A stretch of 64,000 bases of DNA from an uncultured Paracoccaceae bacterium (GCA_947499725.1 CANMPK010000004.1:124001-188000); one strand, 5' to 3'. Counted from the stretch's first letter, positions 43,907 to 54,964 are shown. Notes: generated from the sequence alone by a model not told the origin. A program made the numbers and translations.

Positions 43907-46447
43907 GTGCAGCAAGAGAATGGTTTTATCACGTTAATCACCGAAACCGCGTCCATGTCACCGGATCGACATGGCGGTCGGGCCAAATGCTTGCAGCGTT
44001 TGGTGCGCCTTAAGCTGCCTGTCCCAACCACAGTGGCTCTGTCGTTTGATGCGGTGCGCCGGATTGCTGGCGGGGAAATGCCCGATATGGACGCGTTGAT
44101 CGCGCCTTTCGCGGCGGGGCATTTGCTGTGTGTGCGCCCAAGTTCGCAAGACCCAGATTGGGGTGGGCCGGGGGCTGTGCTGAATATCGGTATCAATGAT
44201 GCCCGCCACAAAGAACTGGCGGATGAGATTGGCAAAGCTGCCGCAGATGAATTGTACCTGCGGTTCATTCAAGCCTATTCCATTCATGTGGCGCGGCTTG
44301 ATCCGGATATGTTTGATGACATTGATCCCAAGGCCGAAACGGCCTTGCGCGACACTTTGTTGGCCTACGAAGACGAAGCGGAAGAGAGTTTTCCGCAAGA
44401 GCCGAAAGACCAACTCGCTGGTGTTCTACGGTCAATGGCGCGCGCTTGGGAAGGGACCTCGGCCCGATTGTTGCGCATGGCCAAAGGCGCGCCTGCGGAT
44501 GCGGGGCTGGGTTTGGTCGTGCAGGCCATGGTGCTGGGTGTTGGCACTGGCGAAAGCGGCTCTGGCGTGATGCAGCTCGTGGATAGCGAAACCGGTGACC
44601 CCATGATCAAAGGGCGCTATCTGTCGCAATCGCAGTGGCGCGACGCTTTGGAAGCCGGGGATCGCTCGATGTTCCTGCAAAAAGACAGCCGTGGCACGAG
44701 TTTGCAGGAAAGCCTGCCGGATGCCTATGACATGCTGCTTGGTTTTGCGCGTAAGATGCGCGTGAAGCTGCGTGAAGAAATGCAGATGGAGTTCACCATC
44801 GAAAACGGCGAAGTGCATGTTCTGGATGGTGTGCGCTTGCAGCGTTCCGCGCGGGCGGCTGTGAAGATTGCCGTGGCTCTGGCTGAAGATAAGATCATCC
44901 CACGCGAAGAGGCGGTGATGCGTATTGATCCGCGTGCCTTGAACGAGCTTTTGCACCGGCAAGTGGATCCTGAAGCAGAGCGCGATGTTCTCGCCGATGG
45001 TGTGGCTGCGAGCCCTGGTGCGGCGACAGGTAAAATCGTGTTTTCCGCTCAAGAGGCGCAGGCCGCTGATGCGCGGGGCGAACCCTGTATTTTGGTGCGA
45101 CGTGAAACCAATCCAGAAGACATTCGCGGCATGCACGGTTCTGTTGCTGTTCTAACCGAACGCGGCGGGATCACCAGCCATGCGGCGGTGATCGCGCGTG
45201 GTCTTGGTTTGCCGTGTGTAGTTGGCGCGCATGGTCTGCGCTTTAAGCCGCGTTCGCGCCAATTGATTGCGGCAGGTGGCCGCGTGTTCAAAGAAGGTGA
45301 TGTGCTCACGATTGATGGCACCAATGGTCAGGTTCTGGCGGGTGAGCCGAAGATGCTGGAGGCGAACTGGGATGACTCTTTCCGCAGCTTGATGGATTGG
45401 GCGGATGACGCGCGTGATATCGATGTACGCGCAAATGCGGATACGCCAGCGGATGCCAAAACGGCGCGGAACTTTCGCGCGCAGGGCATTGGGCTTTGCC
45501 GCACCGAACATATGTTTTTTGATGCAGACCGCCTGACGGTGATGCGCGAGATGATTTTTGCAGATGCGCCGCAAGACCGCCAAGCAGCGTTGGAGCGGTT
45601 GTTGCCGATGCAGCGCAATGACTTTGTAGATCTGTTCCGGATTATGCAGGGGCAGCCCGTGTGTATTCGCTTGTTTGATCCGCCATTGCACGAGTTCCTG
45701 CCGCATGATCGCGCGGGGATGCGGGATTTGGCTGAGGCGTTGAACTTGCCTTTGTCGGTGGTGGAACGTCGTGTTCAGGCGCTTGGGGAATATAACCCGA
45801 TGCTGGGCATGCGCGGCGTGCGTCTTGGGATCACCGTGCCTGAGATTTACGACATGCAGGCGCGCGCTATTTTTGAGGCTACAATCGAGGCTTCGAAAGA
45901 CGGCGATCCTGTGGTGCCCGAGATCATGATCCCGCTGGTTAGCGCCAAGCGCGAAGTGGAATTGGTGAAGACCCGGATTGATGCGGTTGCGGCTGCTGTG
46001 CGTACAGAGCAAGGGCAGAACTTTGATTTCCGTTTGGGCGTGATGGTGGAAACACCGCGCGCGGCGTTGCGGGCCGGAGATATTGCGCCGCATTGTGATT
46101 TCTTTAGCTTCGGCACAAACGATCTAACGCAGATGACATACGGCTTATCGCGCGATGACGCGGGGCGCTTTATGTCAAACTATGTGCAGCAGGGCGTCTA
46201 TGTCGAAGATCCGTTTCACACCTTGGATGTTGATGGCGTAGGCGAGTTGCTGAAATTGGGGGCGGAACGTGGACGGTCGGTAAATCCGAATTTGAAGCTT
46301 TCTGTCTGTGGTGAGCATGGGGGCAGCCCCGAATCGATTGCCTTTTGTCGCAAGACTGACATGAACTATGTGTCATGCTCTCCGTTCCGTGTACCTGTGG
46401 CTCGGCTGGCTGCCGCTCAACTCGCGATTCAGGATAAGTTACAGTAA
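43907..46447 (+). CDS. Divergent pyruvate phosphate dikinase (PEP-utilising) protein
   Basis: 846 residues from a GTG at 43907 with AAGGAGG 9 bases upstream; upstream codons lack similarity. PPDK converts pyruvate, ATP and Pi to PEP, AMP and PPi. The swivelling phosphohistidine domain (GGITSHAAVIARGLGLPCVVG, His425) and the PEP/pyruvate barrel with SVCGEHGG (Cys801) are intact. The ATP-grasp domain is not canonical: the SGAPxSMPGMMDT segment is replaced (VRPSSQDPDWGGPGAVLN), and residues matching Asp321, Gln335 and Arg337 of the C. symbiosum enzyme are Gln, Asp and Val (Arg could be met by a one-residue shift). Glu323 and the N-terminal Arg (92) are kept. It may be a PEP-protein paralog rather than a true dikinase. 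Confidence 0.8.
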   Translation: MQQENGFITLITETASMSPDRHGGRAKCLQRLVRLKLPVPTTVALSFDAVRRIAGGEMPDMDALIAPFAAGHLLCVRPSSQDPDWGGPGAVLNIGINDARHKELADEIGKAAADELYLRFIQAYSIHVARLDPDMFDDIDPKAETALRDTLLAYEDEAEESFPQEPKDQLAGVLRSMARAWEGTSARLLRMAKGAPADAGLGLVVQAMVLGVGTGESGSGVMQLVDSETGDPMIKGRYLSQSQWRDALEAGDRSMFLQKDSRGTSLQESLPDAYDMLLGFARKMRVKLREEMQMEFTIENGEVHVLDGVRLQRSARAAVKIAVALAEDKIIPREEAVMRIDPRALNELLHRQVDPEAERDVLADGVAASPGAATGKIVFSAQEAQAADARGEPCILVRRETNPEDIRGMHGSVAVLTERGGITSHAAVIARGLGLPCVVGAHGLRFKPRSRQLIAAGGRVFKEGDVLTIDGTNGQVLAGEPKMLEANWDDSFRSLMDWADDARDIDVRANADTPADAKTARNFRAQGIGLCRTEHMFFDADRLTVMREMIFADAPQDRQAALERLLPMQRNDFVDLFRIMQGQPVCIRLFDPPLHEFLPHDRAGMRDLAEALNLPLSVVERRVQALGEYNPMLGMRGVRLGITVPEIYDMQARAIFEATIEASKDGDPVVPEIMIPLVSAKREVELVKTRIDAVAAAVRTEQGQNFDFRLGVMVETPRAALRAGDIAPHCDFFSFGTNDLTQMTYGLSRDDAGRFMSNYVQQGVYVEDPFHTLDVDGVGELLKLGAERGRSVNPNLKLSVCGEHGGSPESIAFCRKTDMNYVSCSPFRVPVARLAAAQLAIQDKLQ

Positions 46448-46598
46448 ACCCTAAGTTTTTAAGGGGGAATGCGCTTTTGCATGACGGGTTTGTGGCCTGC
46501 GCAGGGCGCTTGGGTAGACCTTTTGGGCGTTTTTTACTAAATACCCCCGAATGTTTTGCCGATCTGGGGGGATCGGCCTGGAAACTTTAGGGGCTGCT

Positions 46599-47234
46599 AT
46601 GCGCTTTCTGAAACACACTTTCTGTGCCGTCGCGATGATGGCCACGTCTGCTTTTGCGGACTCGCCAGTGAACCCTGTCGCGCAGGCCATTGAGTTTGAG
46701 CGGCAGCAAATTGCTTTGCTGAGCGGTGAAAAGTTGGTGGATCTTTTTTCTAAGAAGAAGAAAGAGAAGTTTGACTCTATCCAGCTGACCCGTTCTTGGA
46801 TTGATGCGCAGCCTGCTGTGTCTGGTGGTGATCAATGGGCTTGTTTGGCTGAGGCGCTGTATTTCGAAGCGCGCGGCGAAAGCGTGAAAGGCCAGTTTGC
46901 TGTGGCTGAGGTTATCTTGAACCGTGTGGACAGCAGTCGTTTCCCAAACTCAATCTGTGGCGTTATTCACCAGGGGACGGGCCGCAAATATGCGTGTCAG
47001 TTCACTTTTACCTGTGATGGCCACCCAGAGAACATTCACGAGCCGGCGGCCTATCGCCGCGTTGGTAAGATCGCCCAGTTGATGATCGATGGCGCGCCGC
47101 GCAATCTGACATCCGGCGCGACTTACTATCATACGAAAGCTGTGAACCCACGTTGGGCGCGTCAGTTCTCTCGGACGGCGACCATTGGGGTGCACCACTT
47201 CTATCGCCCGAGCACACGGGTTTCCCAAAACTAA
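46599..47234 (+). CDS. Cell wall hydrolase, SleB family (Hydrolase_2)
   Basis: 211 residues from the ATG at 46599. Signal peptide at 1-20 (FCAVAMMATSAFA). A charged linker (FSKKKKEKF) leads to the hydrolase_2 domain: WACLAEALYFEARGESVKGQFAVAEVILNRV, with the catalytic Glu in YFEARGE, then SICGVIHQG..., CQFTFTCDG and GATYYHT, GVHHFYRP. The family cleaves peptidoglycan (lytic transglycosylase or amidase-like) in the periplasm. It lies 50 bp upstream of folB on the same strand. Confidence 0.92.
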   Translation: MRFLKHTFCAVAMMATSAFADSPVNPVAQAIEFERQQIALLSGEKLVDLFSKKKKEKFDSIQLTRSWIDAQPAVSGGDQWACLAEALYFEARGESVKGQFAVAEVILNRVDSSRFPNSICGVIHQGTGRKYACQFTFTCDGHPENIHEPAAYRRVGKIAQLMIDGAPRNLTSGATYYHTKAVNPRWARQFSRTATIGVHHFYRPSTRVSQN

Positions 47235-47284
47235 TTGGTAATGCGTTGATCTGGTTGCTATAGGCCTGTGAACAGGAGGCTTCT

Positions 47285-48151
47285 ATGGTGCGTGAGATTT
47301 CCCAAGCATTTGATCATCCGCTGATGCGGTCGCAAGCGATGCCGATTGAAGGCGTGGCGGATCGATTGTCGTTGCGTGATCATGTGGTCACTGTCGAGAT
47401 TGGGGCATTTCAAGCAGAGCGTGACATGACCCAGCGTTTGTCTTTTGACATCGTGGTTGAGGTGCGCGCGCCAGAGGCGGATGCCGAGGATGATGTGGAT
47501 CAGATCCTGTCTTATGATCGGTTGGCATGGGCGATTGATCATGAGCTGAAGGCTGAGCGCCTGAACCTTTTGGAGACTTTGGCCGAACGGATCGCGGATC
47601 GTATTTTGGCGGAGCCGCAGGCCTTGCGGGTGTTCTTGCGCATTCAGAAGCTGGATAAGGGCAATGGCAAGTTGGGCGTCGAAATCGTGCGTGAACTTGG
47701 GCAGGGCGCTGTTGAGCTGGAGGCAGAGGTCTCGCCTAAAGTGGTTTTCGTGGAATGGGCCGTACAGAAGGCTGACGGCTTTGCAGCGTGGCTGCGGGAT
47801 GAGATGGCGCAGCAAGCGCAATTGGTTTTGTGTTTGGATGTGCCTGAGGCGCGATTGCACGCGGCTGACGCACAGGCACAGTGGACAATCGATTTGTTGG
47901 CGATTGAGCAGGCCGCATGGCAGTTGGCGGCAGAGGTGGATGGTTTGACCGTCGCTGCAAGCCGAACAGAACTAGATTGGGCGTTGAAGAATGGGATGCC
48001 TTGCGTTTGGGCGCCTTCAAAGCTGGTTTTGGATGCCACTGAAAGCCCCGAAGCAAGCGCACAGGGGATTGCGGTTTGGTTTTCGACGCAATGGAACGCC
48101 TCTGCTTCGGTGAAACTCGGCAAAGATTTGCCAGCCGAGCACACAATTTAA
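47285..48151 (+). CDS. folB: Dihydroneopterin aldolase with C-terminal extension
   Basis: 288 residues, against about 120 for a usual FolB. Residues about 25-125 match FolB: DRLSLRDHVVTVEIGAFQAERDMTQRLSFDIVVEV, DDVDQILSYDRLAWAIDHEL, NLLETLAERIADRIL. FolB cleaves dihydroneopterin to hydroxymethyl-dihydropterin in folate synthesis. The remaining ~150 residues (from VSPKVVFVEWAVQKA) form a separate alpha/beta-looking domain with no family I recognise; ASRTELDWALKNGMPCVWAPSKLVL recalls amino-acid-kinase folds only loosely. It is followed by folP and glmM, an operon also seen in relatives. Confidence 0.85.
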   Translation: MVREISQAFDHPLMRSQAMPIEGVADRLSLRDHVVTVEIGAFQAERDMTQRLSFDIVVEVRAPEADAEDDVDQILSYDRLAWAIDHELKAERLNLLETLAERIADRILAEPQALRVFLRIQKLDKGNGKLGVEIVRELGQGAVELEAEVSPKVVFVEWAVQKADGFAAWLRDEMAQQAQLVLCLDVPEARLHAADAQAQWTIDLLAIEQAAWQLAAEVDGLTVAASRTELDWALKNGMPCVWAPSKLVLDATESPEASAQGIAVWFSTQWNASASVKLGKDLPAEHTI

Positions 48152-48226
48152 GGACAGAGCGTAACAGTTGGTCATACTGCCCTCTGAACGCTTGCAAAAT
48201 AAGCGATGTTCCCGCATTTCAATTCC

Positions 48227-49237
48227 ATGAAGACCTATTATCGTCCGATCCCGCACAACGATGCGGCCCGTCCAGCTGAGGCTTTGGCACTGGCTGGGGG
48301 CTGGTGTTGGTTCACGCATGTTGAGCGTTTGAGCCGTTCGGAGCAGCCTGACATTGTTCCGGTTGCGGATGTGCCTGCTGAGGTTTTGGATCGCATGACG
48401 GCGCCGCGCGGTGATGTGGCTGGGCTGGCGATGCATGCCCCCCAAATCATGGGTATTTTGAACGTGACCCCGGATAGTTTCTCTGATGGTGGGCAGTTTA
48501 ACGCGCCAGAGGCCGCGATTGCGCGGGTGCAAGAGATGCAGGCGCAGGGCGCGACGATGATTGATATCGGCGGCGAGTCCACGCGGCCCGGTTCTAACTA
48601 CGTTGAGATCGCCGAGGAGACCGCGCGGACTGCGCCGGTGATTGAGGCAGTTGCGCCCAAGATCAGCGCTCCGATCAGCATTGATACCCGCAAGGCGCCG
48701 GTGGCGGCTGCGGCTTTGGAGGCTGGGGCGTCTTTGTTGAATGATGTGTCGGGCTTCACCTTTGATGCGGACCACGCGCCCTTGGCTGCCAAACATGGCG
48801 TGCCAGTGTGCGTGATGCATGCGCAGGGCGATCCGGCGACGATGCAGGATGATCCGAGTTACGATGACGTTCTGCTGGATGTTTTCGATTTCTTAGAAGC
48901 GCAGGTGCAGATGCTGGAAAGGCTAGGGCTTGCGCGCGATCAGATTGTTGTGGATCCGGGCATTGGGTTTGGCAAAACCTTGGATCACAATTTAGCGCTT
49001 TTGGCGCGGATCAGTTTATTTCACAGCCTTGGATGTCCGATCCTGCTGGGCGCGTCGCGCAAGCGGTTTATCGGTACGATTGCTGATGTCACCGAGGCGC
49101 AAGAGCGTGCGCCGGGGTCCATCGCGGTGGCGCTGCAGAGCGTCAGCCAAGGTGTACAATTTTTACGCGTACATGATGTTGCTGAAACCCGGCAGGCTTT
49201 GAGCCTGTGGGCCGCGGCGACAAAGGGAGTATTTTGA
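48227..49237 (+). CDS. folP: Dihydropteroate synthase
   Basis: 336 residues from the ATG at 48227 ([14 protein letters not shown]), with no clear Shine-Dalgarno; an earlier ATG at 48206 is possible. It condenses hydroxymethyl-dihydropterin-PP with p-aminobenzoate, the sulfonamide target. Signatures: [30 protein letters not shown], and [22 protein letters not shown]. An N-terminal ~75-residue extension precedes the barrel, as seen in some alphaproteobacteria. It overlaps glmM by one base (TGATG). Confidence 0.96.
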   Translation: MKTYYRPIPHNDAARPAEALALAGGWCWFTHVERLSRSEQPDIVPVADVPAEVLDRMTAPRGDVAGLAMHAPQIMGILNVTPDSFSDGGQFNAPEAAIARVQEMQAQGATMIDIGGESTRPGSNYVEIAEETARTAPVIEAVAPKISAPISIDTRKAPVAAAALEAGASLLNDVSGFTFDADHAPLAAKHGVPVCVMHAQGDPATMQDDPSYDDVLLDVFDFLEAQVQMLERLGLARDQIVVDPGIGFGKTLDHNLALLARISLFHSLGCPILLGASRKRFIGTIADVTEAQERAPGSIAVALQSVSQGVQFLRVHDVAETRQALSLWAAATKGVF

Positions 49238-50583
49238 TGTCTCGCAAATTTTTTGGAACAGATGGCGTGCGTGGCACGGCGAACCAATACCCGATGACTG
49301 CCGAAATGGCGTTGAAACTGGGGGCCGCAGTTGGGCGGTATTTTCGCAATGACGGGGATAATCAGCACCGCGTGGTGATTGGCAAAGACACACGCCTGTC
49401 TGGCTATATGTTCGAGAATGCTTTGACGGCGGGTTTGACCTCGACCGGCATGAATGTGTTGTTGCTTGGTCCTGTGCCAACACCTGCGGTTGGTTTGCTG
49501 ACAACGTCGATGCGCGCGGATTTGGGCGTGATGATTTCCGCCAGCCATAACCCTGCCGTCGACAATGGCATCAAGTTTTTTGGTCCTGATGGGTTTAAGC
49601 TGTCTGATGAAGCCGAGCTTGAGATCGAAAGACTGGTGCTTGAGGGCGTTGAGCCAGCTCAGCCGCAGAATATTGGTCGTGCGCGCCGGATTGATGATGG
49701 TCGTTTCCGCTACATTGAACGTGTGAAAAGTGCTTTGCCGACGGCTTTGCCGTTCAAGGGTGTGAAAGTTGTCATTGATTGCGCCAATGGCGCGGCCTAT
49801 CGCGCGGCGCCAGAGGCCTTGTGGGAAATGGGCGCTGAGGTGATTGAAATCGGCACAACGCCAAATGGTCTGAACATCAATGACAAATGCGGTTCGACCT
49901 ATACGCAAACCTGCGCTGAGGCGGTTGTTGCCCATGGCGCTGATGTGGGTATTTCGCTGGATGGCGATGCGGATCGCGTGATGATCATTGATGAAAACGG
50001 GATGGTGGCTGATGGCGACCAAGTGATGGCTTTGCTGGCGTCGCGTTGGGCTGAAACGGGCCGCCTGAAAGGTGGGGCTTTGGTGGCGACGGTTATGTCG
50101 AACCTTGGTCTGGAACGTTTCATGCAAAGCAAAGGTCTGCGTTTGGAGCGGACGGCTGTGGGTGATCGTTATGTCGTGGAGCGGATGCGCCAAGGTGGGT
50201 TTAACCTTGGGGGTGAGCAGTCCGGTCATATTGTCATGACGGATTACGCCACGACAGGTGATGGCTTGTTGGCGGGTCTTCAGTTCCTTGCCGCTATGGT
50301 GGAAACCGGCAAGCCTGCAAGCGCTTTGTCTAAGAGCTTTGAAACCGTGCCGCAGCTTTTGAAGAACGTGCGTTATGGTGCCGGCCAAACGCCGCTTGAG
50401 GTTGCTTCGGTGAAAGAAGCGATTGCCGATGCAGAGGCGCGGTTGAATGGCAGCGGCCGTTTGCTGATCCGCAAATCCGGCACAGAGCCATTGATCCGCG
50501 TCATGGCGGAATGCGAGGACTCTGGGCTGCTGACCAATGTGGTCGACGGGATCGTGGCCGAGGTTGAAGCGGCGACCTCTTAA
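49237..50583 (+). CDS. glmM: Phosphoglucosamine mutase
   Basis: 448 residues from the ATG at 49237. GlmM converts glucosamine-6-phosphate to glucosamine-1-phosphate for peptidoglycan and LPS precursors. The phosphoserine loop is [19 protein letters not shown] (Ser103), the metal-binding motif [11 protein letters not shown] and the sugar-binding GGEQSGHIV; the phosphate-binding [12 protein letters not shown] is near the C-terminus. The frame is coupled to folP through the 1-bp overlap. Its stop overlaps that of the convergent DMT transporter. Confidence 0.98.
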   Translation: MSRKFFGTDGVRGTANQYPMTAEMALKLGAAVGRYFRNDGDNQHRVVIGKDTRLSGYMFENALTAGLTSTGMNVLLLGPVPTPAVGLLTTSMRADLGVMISASHNPAVDNGIKFFGPDGFKLSDEAELEIERLVLEGVEPAQPQNIGRARRIDDGRFRYIERVKSALPTALPFKGVKVVIDCANGAAYRAAPEALWEMGAEVIEIGTTPNGLNINDKCGSTYTQTCAEAVVAHGADVGISLDGDADRVMIIDENGMVADGDQVMALLASRWAETGRLKGGALVATVMSNLGLERFMQSKGLRLERTAVGDRYVVERMRQGGFNLGGEQSGHIVMTDYATTGDGLLAGLQFLAAMVETGKPASALSKSFETVPQLLKNVRYGAGQTPLEVASVKEAIADAEARLNGSGRLLIRKSGTEPLIRVMAECEDSGLLTNVVDGIVAEVEAATS

Positions 50584-51482
50584 GGGCGCCGCATCAATGC
50601 CTTAAGGCTTGGCCATTGGCTAGCGGCTAGCCCCGTTAGAACCAAGGCCAACGCGATGAAAAACCGAAACGGTAGGTCTTCGGATAGGATCACTGCACCG
50701 AAGACCATAGACCACATCGGGACTTGGTAGTTAACCAATGTCATAAACACCGAGCCTGCGCTGCGGATCACAGAGATACGCAGCAGGGTGGCTGCGGCTG
50801 TTGGCGCAAGGCCAAGAAACACAATGGCATAGGAGGCGCGTGCGCCTGTCCACTCTGGCATGCCATCAACGATTAACATCATTGGCAGAAGAATGACCGC
50901 GCCCACCAATAACGTGAGCGCAGACAGCGGCACCGGATCAATTGGTGGGCAGCGCCGTGTCTGGATCGATGAAATCGCATAGCAGAGCGCAGCGCCAACG
51001 CAGGCCAATTGCGCCAATGGCTCGGCGCCTTGGCCAAGTTGCGTAAGGCCCGGGCCGATCAAGATCAAAGCGCCAGAAAATCCGATCAACACCCCAGATA
51101 GCTGCCTAAGGGCCAGTTTTTCGTCACTAAAGAAGTGAGCGAGTGGCAGGATGAATAGCGGGACTGCGGCCATCGAGACGCCTGCAAAGGCAGATGGCAC
51201 CAAGGAAATTCCCCAGCTGAGCAACATAAACGGAATGGCGGTGGAAAACGCGCCGATCAGGATAATGCTGCGCAATAGAGGGCCATTCAGCTTTGGAAAC
51301 GGCGTGCGCATGACAAGCATCACTAGCAGAAAGGCCAAGGCACCAAGCACGGTGCGTGCGCAGGCCACTGTCAGCGGTGGGTAGCCTTCCAACGCCAGCG
51401 CGGTGACCATAAATGTGCCGCCCCAAACAACGCCAAGCGTGAGGATCGATACCCAATCCATGGGTCTAGGTAGGTTGACCAT
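50580..51482 (-). CDS. DMT superfamily (EamA) transporter
   Basis: 300 residues with ten predicted helices in two EamA repeats, each with the start motif ([38 protein letters not shown]) and the conserved Pro/Gly helices. AGGAG precedes the ATG at 51482. Such proteins export or import amino acids, nucleobases or metabolites. Proximity to ilvC on the same strand, divided by a terminator, is weak evidence for a branched-chain substrate. Substrate unknown. Confidence 0.92.
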   Translation of the reverse strand: MVNLPRPMDWVSILTLGVVWGGTFMVTALALEGYPPLTVACARTVLGALAFLLVMLVMRTPFPKLNGPLLRSIILIGAFSTAIPFMLLSWGISLVPSAFAGVSMAAVPLFILPLAHFFSDEKLALRQLSGVLIGFSGALILIGPGLTQLGQGAEPLAQLACVGAALCYAISSIQTRRCPPIDPVPLSALTLLVGAVILLPMMLIVDGMPEWTGARASYAIVFLGLAPTAAATLLRISVIRSAGSVFMTLVNYQVPMWSMVFGAVILSEDLPFRFFIALALVLTGLAASQWPSLKALMRRP

Positions 51483-51515
51483 CTTGATCTCCTGACATGT
51501 TGCGTGAAACGAAAA

Positions 51516-51539
51516 CGGGGGCCCCGATCAGGGCCCCCG
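51516..51539 (-). terminator. Terminator downstream of ilvC
   Basis: CGGGGGCCC and GGGCCCCCG form a perfect 9-bp stem with a 6-base loop. On the minus strand it is followed by TTTTCGTTTC. It lies about 28 bp after the ilvC stop and before the EamA gene. Confidence 0.85.
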
Positions 51540-51566
51540 CAGAATGCAAACTAAAGAACGGTGTTC

Positions 51567-52604
<1,038 letters not shown>

Positions 52605-52718
52605 TTAACTTTGAGGCGACTATACGCAGTTCTGAGGTGAGTTCGAGTGTGAATGAAGCGTAATTTTGCAAATCAATGGGTATGTTCATTCGCATTTTGT
52701 TCAATTATTGTAAGATTC

Positions 52719-53174
52719 ATGCTTGATGACACAGATCGCCGAATCCTGCGCCATATGCAAAGCGCGCCTTCACTTTCTACGCCTGACCTAGCGGATCAGT
52801 TGGGGATGACATCTGCGCGCCTGTCGCGCCGTTTGGATCGCTTGCGCAAAACAGGTGTATTGCGAGGGGTGCGTACCAAAGTGGATTGGCGGGCCTTGGG
52901 GTATGAGGTCGAAGTGAGCCTGCGCGTGACGCTGGATAAAACCCAGCCACGGGCCTTTGACGACTTTATCGAGGCTGCCCGCAGCATTGCTGAGGTGATT
53001 GAGATCCAAACGTTTCTGGGGCGCGTGGATGTGCGCCTTTCGGTCGTGGCTTTGGAAATGGTGCACTATCAACAGATCTACCGCGATCACATTCTGTCTT
53101 TGCCGCATATCGCAGATATCGAAGCTTTGATGCATGTGGCGCGGATCAAGTCTGATGAAAGCCTGCCGCTATGA
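52719..53174 (+). CDS. Lrp/AsnC family transcriptional regulator (first of pair)
   Basis: 151 residues from the ATG at 52719. N-terminal helix-turn-helix: LDDTDRRILRHMQSAPSLSTPDLADQLGMTSARLSRRLDRLRKTGVLRG; C-terminal RAM (AsnC ligand-binding) domain from about 65, with VEVSLRVTLD...IIEIQTFLGRVDVRLSVVA. It overlaps the next gene by 4 bp (ATGA) and is divergent from ilvC. The family senses amino acids and binds DNA as oligomers. The GAATGAA half-sites in the gap to ilvC are possible binding sites. Confidence 0.92.
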   Translation: MLDDTDRRILRHMQSAPSLSTPDLADQLGMTSARLSRRLDRLRKTGVLRGVRTKVDWRALGYEVEVSLRVTLDKTQPRAFDDFIEAARSIAEVIEIQTFLGRVDVRLSVVALEMVHYQQIYRDHILSLPHIADIEALMHVARIKSDESLPL

Positions 53175-53626
53175 GCGCTTTGGATGATCTAGACCGTCAG
53201 ATCGTATTGGCATTGGCCAAAGACGCCACGCGTAATGCAGGGGCCTTGGGGCGTGAACTTGGCCTGAGCCAACCCGCCACATGGCGGCGTATTAAACGAT
53301 TGCAAAGCGCAGGAATACTTGGCGCACGTAAGCTGGATTTGGACAAAGAGAAGCTTGGCTTTGGGGTGACGGTCTTTCTGGGGGTAAAACTCGCCACCAA
53401 AGGACGGGTCAGCCTAGAAGATTTTGAACGGGCCATTACGGCGATTCCTGAAATCCAAACGGTGGAACATGTCTTGGGCATGTATGATTATCGCCTTCGG
53501 GTCACGGCGCGCGATATTTCAGACTTTGAGCGCGTCCTGCGTCGCCGCATCATGACTCTGCCGGGGGTAGGGGATGTGGAAGCAAACGTCTTGCTGTCCG
53601 AAGAAACGCGGTCGGGCCCGATTTAG
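53171..53626 (+). CDS. Lrp/AsnC family transcriptional regulator (second of pair)
   Basis: 151 residues, the same length as its neighbour, and separately complete: LDDLDRQIVLALAKDATRNAGALGRELGLSQPATWRRIKRLQSAGILGARKLDLD, then FGVTVFLGVKLATKGRVSLEDFERAI and TVEHVLGMYDYRLRVTARDIS. The two proteins are diverged paralogs, not a tandem copy error. Overlapping, equal-length Lrp genes suggest a hetero-oligomeric regulator (inference). It is followed by a 3' GAAAATACCTC element. Confidence 0.92.
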   Translation: MSALDDLDRQIVLALAKDATRNAGALGRELGLSQPATWRRIKRLQSAGILGARKLDLDKEKLGFGVTVFLGVKLATKGRVSLEDFERAITAIPEIQTVEHVLGMYDYRLRVTARDISDFERVLRRRIMTLPGVGDVEANVLLSEETRSGPI

Positions 53627-53639
53627 GCTTCATACTTTT

Positions 53640-53680
53640 TCTTGGCGAAAATACCTCGGGGTCCGGGGCAGCGCCCCGGC
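53640..53680. repeat. Intergenic 'GAAAATACCTC' element, copy 2
   Basis: CTTGGCGAAAATACCTCGGG continues into CCGGGGC-AGC-GCCCCGG, a perfect 7-bp palindrome with a 3-base loop. It shares the core of the copy at 43774-43803 but has a different stem sequence, as expected for a structured, mobile-like or terminator-like element. It lies 14 bp after the second Lrp gene. Confidence 0.55.
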
Positions 53681-53694
53681 GATAGCGGCGCAAA

Positions 53695-54903
53695 TTAACG
53701 CGCGCCAAGGCCCATCTGCATCAGCATCTTGCGCACAGGCGCCATGCCGTAAAGTGCGGACAGCCCCATAGAGCGCGCATCGCGCAAAAGCGGTGTTTCC
53801 GCCATGGACACGCGGTTCAGCATATCAATGCCCTTCACGCGCAAGGCCACTTCCGAGCGGCGTTTGCGATCATATGCGTTAAGCATCTGACGATCCCCAA
53901 GCCCTTCTGGGTTGGCCTTTGCCAAATCCAGTAATAGCCGCATATCGCCGAGCGACGTGTTTAACCCCTGCGCGCCAATGGGAGGCACGACATGGGCGGC
54001 CTCGGCCACAAGCGCGAGGCGTTCGCTTTGGAAACGATCTGCCACTTGGCTGATGATCGGCCAGATCGTGCGGTTGGACGCCAGCGTCAGCGGGCCAAAC
54101 AAACCACAGCTGCGCTCTGTCATGGCGGCTTCGAAGGCTTCAACGGGCAGGTTCAGTAGCTCTTGCGCCTTTGGGCCGCGTTCCATCCATACAAGCGCAG
54201 AAGACGGCATGCCGTTGTAGTCTGGCAGCGGCACCAAGGTGAATGGCCCGCCTGTGCGGTGGATTTCGGTAGACACATTTTCATGTGGGATCGGATGGCT
54301 GACCGCCAGTGCTAGGGCTTTTTGGCCGTAGCGCGTTGTTTTCACACCGATGCCCGCAGCCTCGCGCATTTTAGAATTACGCCCGTCGGCGGCGATCACC
54401 AGTTTGCAGCGGCTTTGCGAGCCATCGCTAAGCCCAACGCGCGCTTCGGCTGCGCGGGTGAACAGCGTGGTCGTGGCAACACCCAAACGCAGGTCGACAT
54501 TGGGCATGTCTTCTAAGGCGGCAAGAAACTCGCGGCGTAGAAGCCAGTTGGGCAGGTTCCAACCAAAGGGCGCATCCGAGATGTCTTGGGCGTTAAAGTC
54601 TTTGATTGTGCGCGGCTTTGGCTCTGCGCCGCCGGCGTCCACAATACGCATGATCTGCAAAGGGGCGGCATGAGCGGATAGGCGATCCCACAGACCAGCG
54701 TCTTCCAGCAGGGTACGGGCAGGTTGTAAAAAGGCCGTGCTGCGTAGGTCGGATCCCTTGGTATCGCGGTCTGTAATGGGCGTGCTTGGATCGACCACCT
54801 GTACGCGAAAGCCAGATTGCGCAAAGGCCGCGGCTGCGGCCAAACCGGCGATTCCGCCGCCGGAAATCACAATGTCATAGGTGTTTGGGCTGATGCTGGC
54901 CAT
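53695..54903 (-). CDS. UbiH/UbiF-family FAD-dependent hydroxylase (ubiquinone biosynthesis)
   Basis: 402 residues from the ATG at 54903 with AGGAG upstream. Flavin monooxygenase landmarks: the Rossmann GGGIAGLAAAAAFAQSG, the DG motif VIAADGRNSKMREAAG, and GAQGLNTSLGDMRLLLDLA (GD motif). Enzymes of this group hydroxylate the ubiquinone ring. Which position (UbiF, UbiH, UbiI or the alphaproteobacterial UbiL/M) cannot be read from sequence. The pyrimidine nucleotidase gene lies upstream on the same strand, 61 bp away. Confidence 0.9.
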   Translation of the reverse strand: MASISPNTYDIVISGGGIAGLAAAAAFAQSGFRVQVVDPSTPITDRDTKGSDLRSTAFLQPARTLLEDAGLWDRLSAHAAPLQIMRIVDAGGAEPKPRTIKDFNAQDISDAPFGWNLPNWLLRREFLAALEDMPNVDLRLGVATTTLFTRAAEARVGLSDGSQSRCKLVIAADGRNSKMREAAGIGVKTTRYGQKALALAVSHPIPHENVSTEIHRTGGPFTLVPLPDYNGMPSSALVWMERGPKAQELLNLPVEAFEAAMTERSCGLFGPLTLASNRTIWPIISQVADRFQSERLALVAEAAHVVPPIGAQGLNTSLGDMRLLLDLAKANPEGLGDRQMLNAYDRKRRSEVALRVKGIDMLNRVSMAETPLLRDARSMGLSALYGMAPVRKMLMQMGLGAR

Positions 54904-54964
54904 GCGTGCTCCTGATCTTGTGGGATAGATAGGCCGAATGGTGCGGGCTGCCAAGGGAAAGCAC

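Noticed and set aside
49021-50388. A 455-codon open frame antisense to folP and glmM
   Set aside because: It spans two clear genes, has no family features and is a composition artefact.
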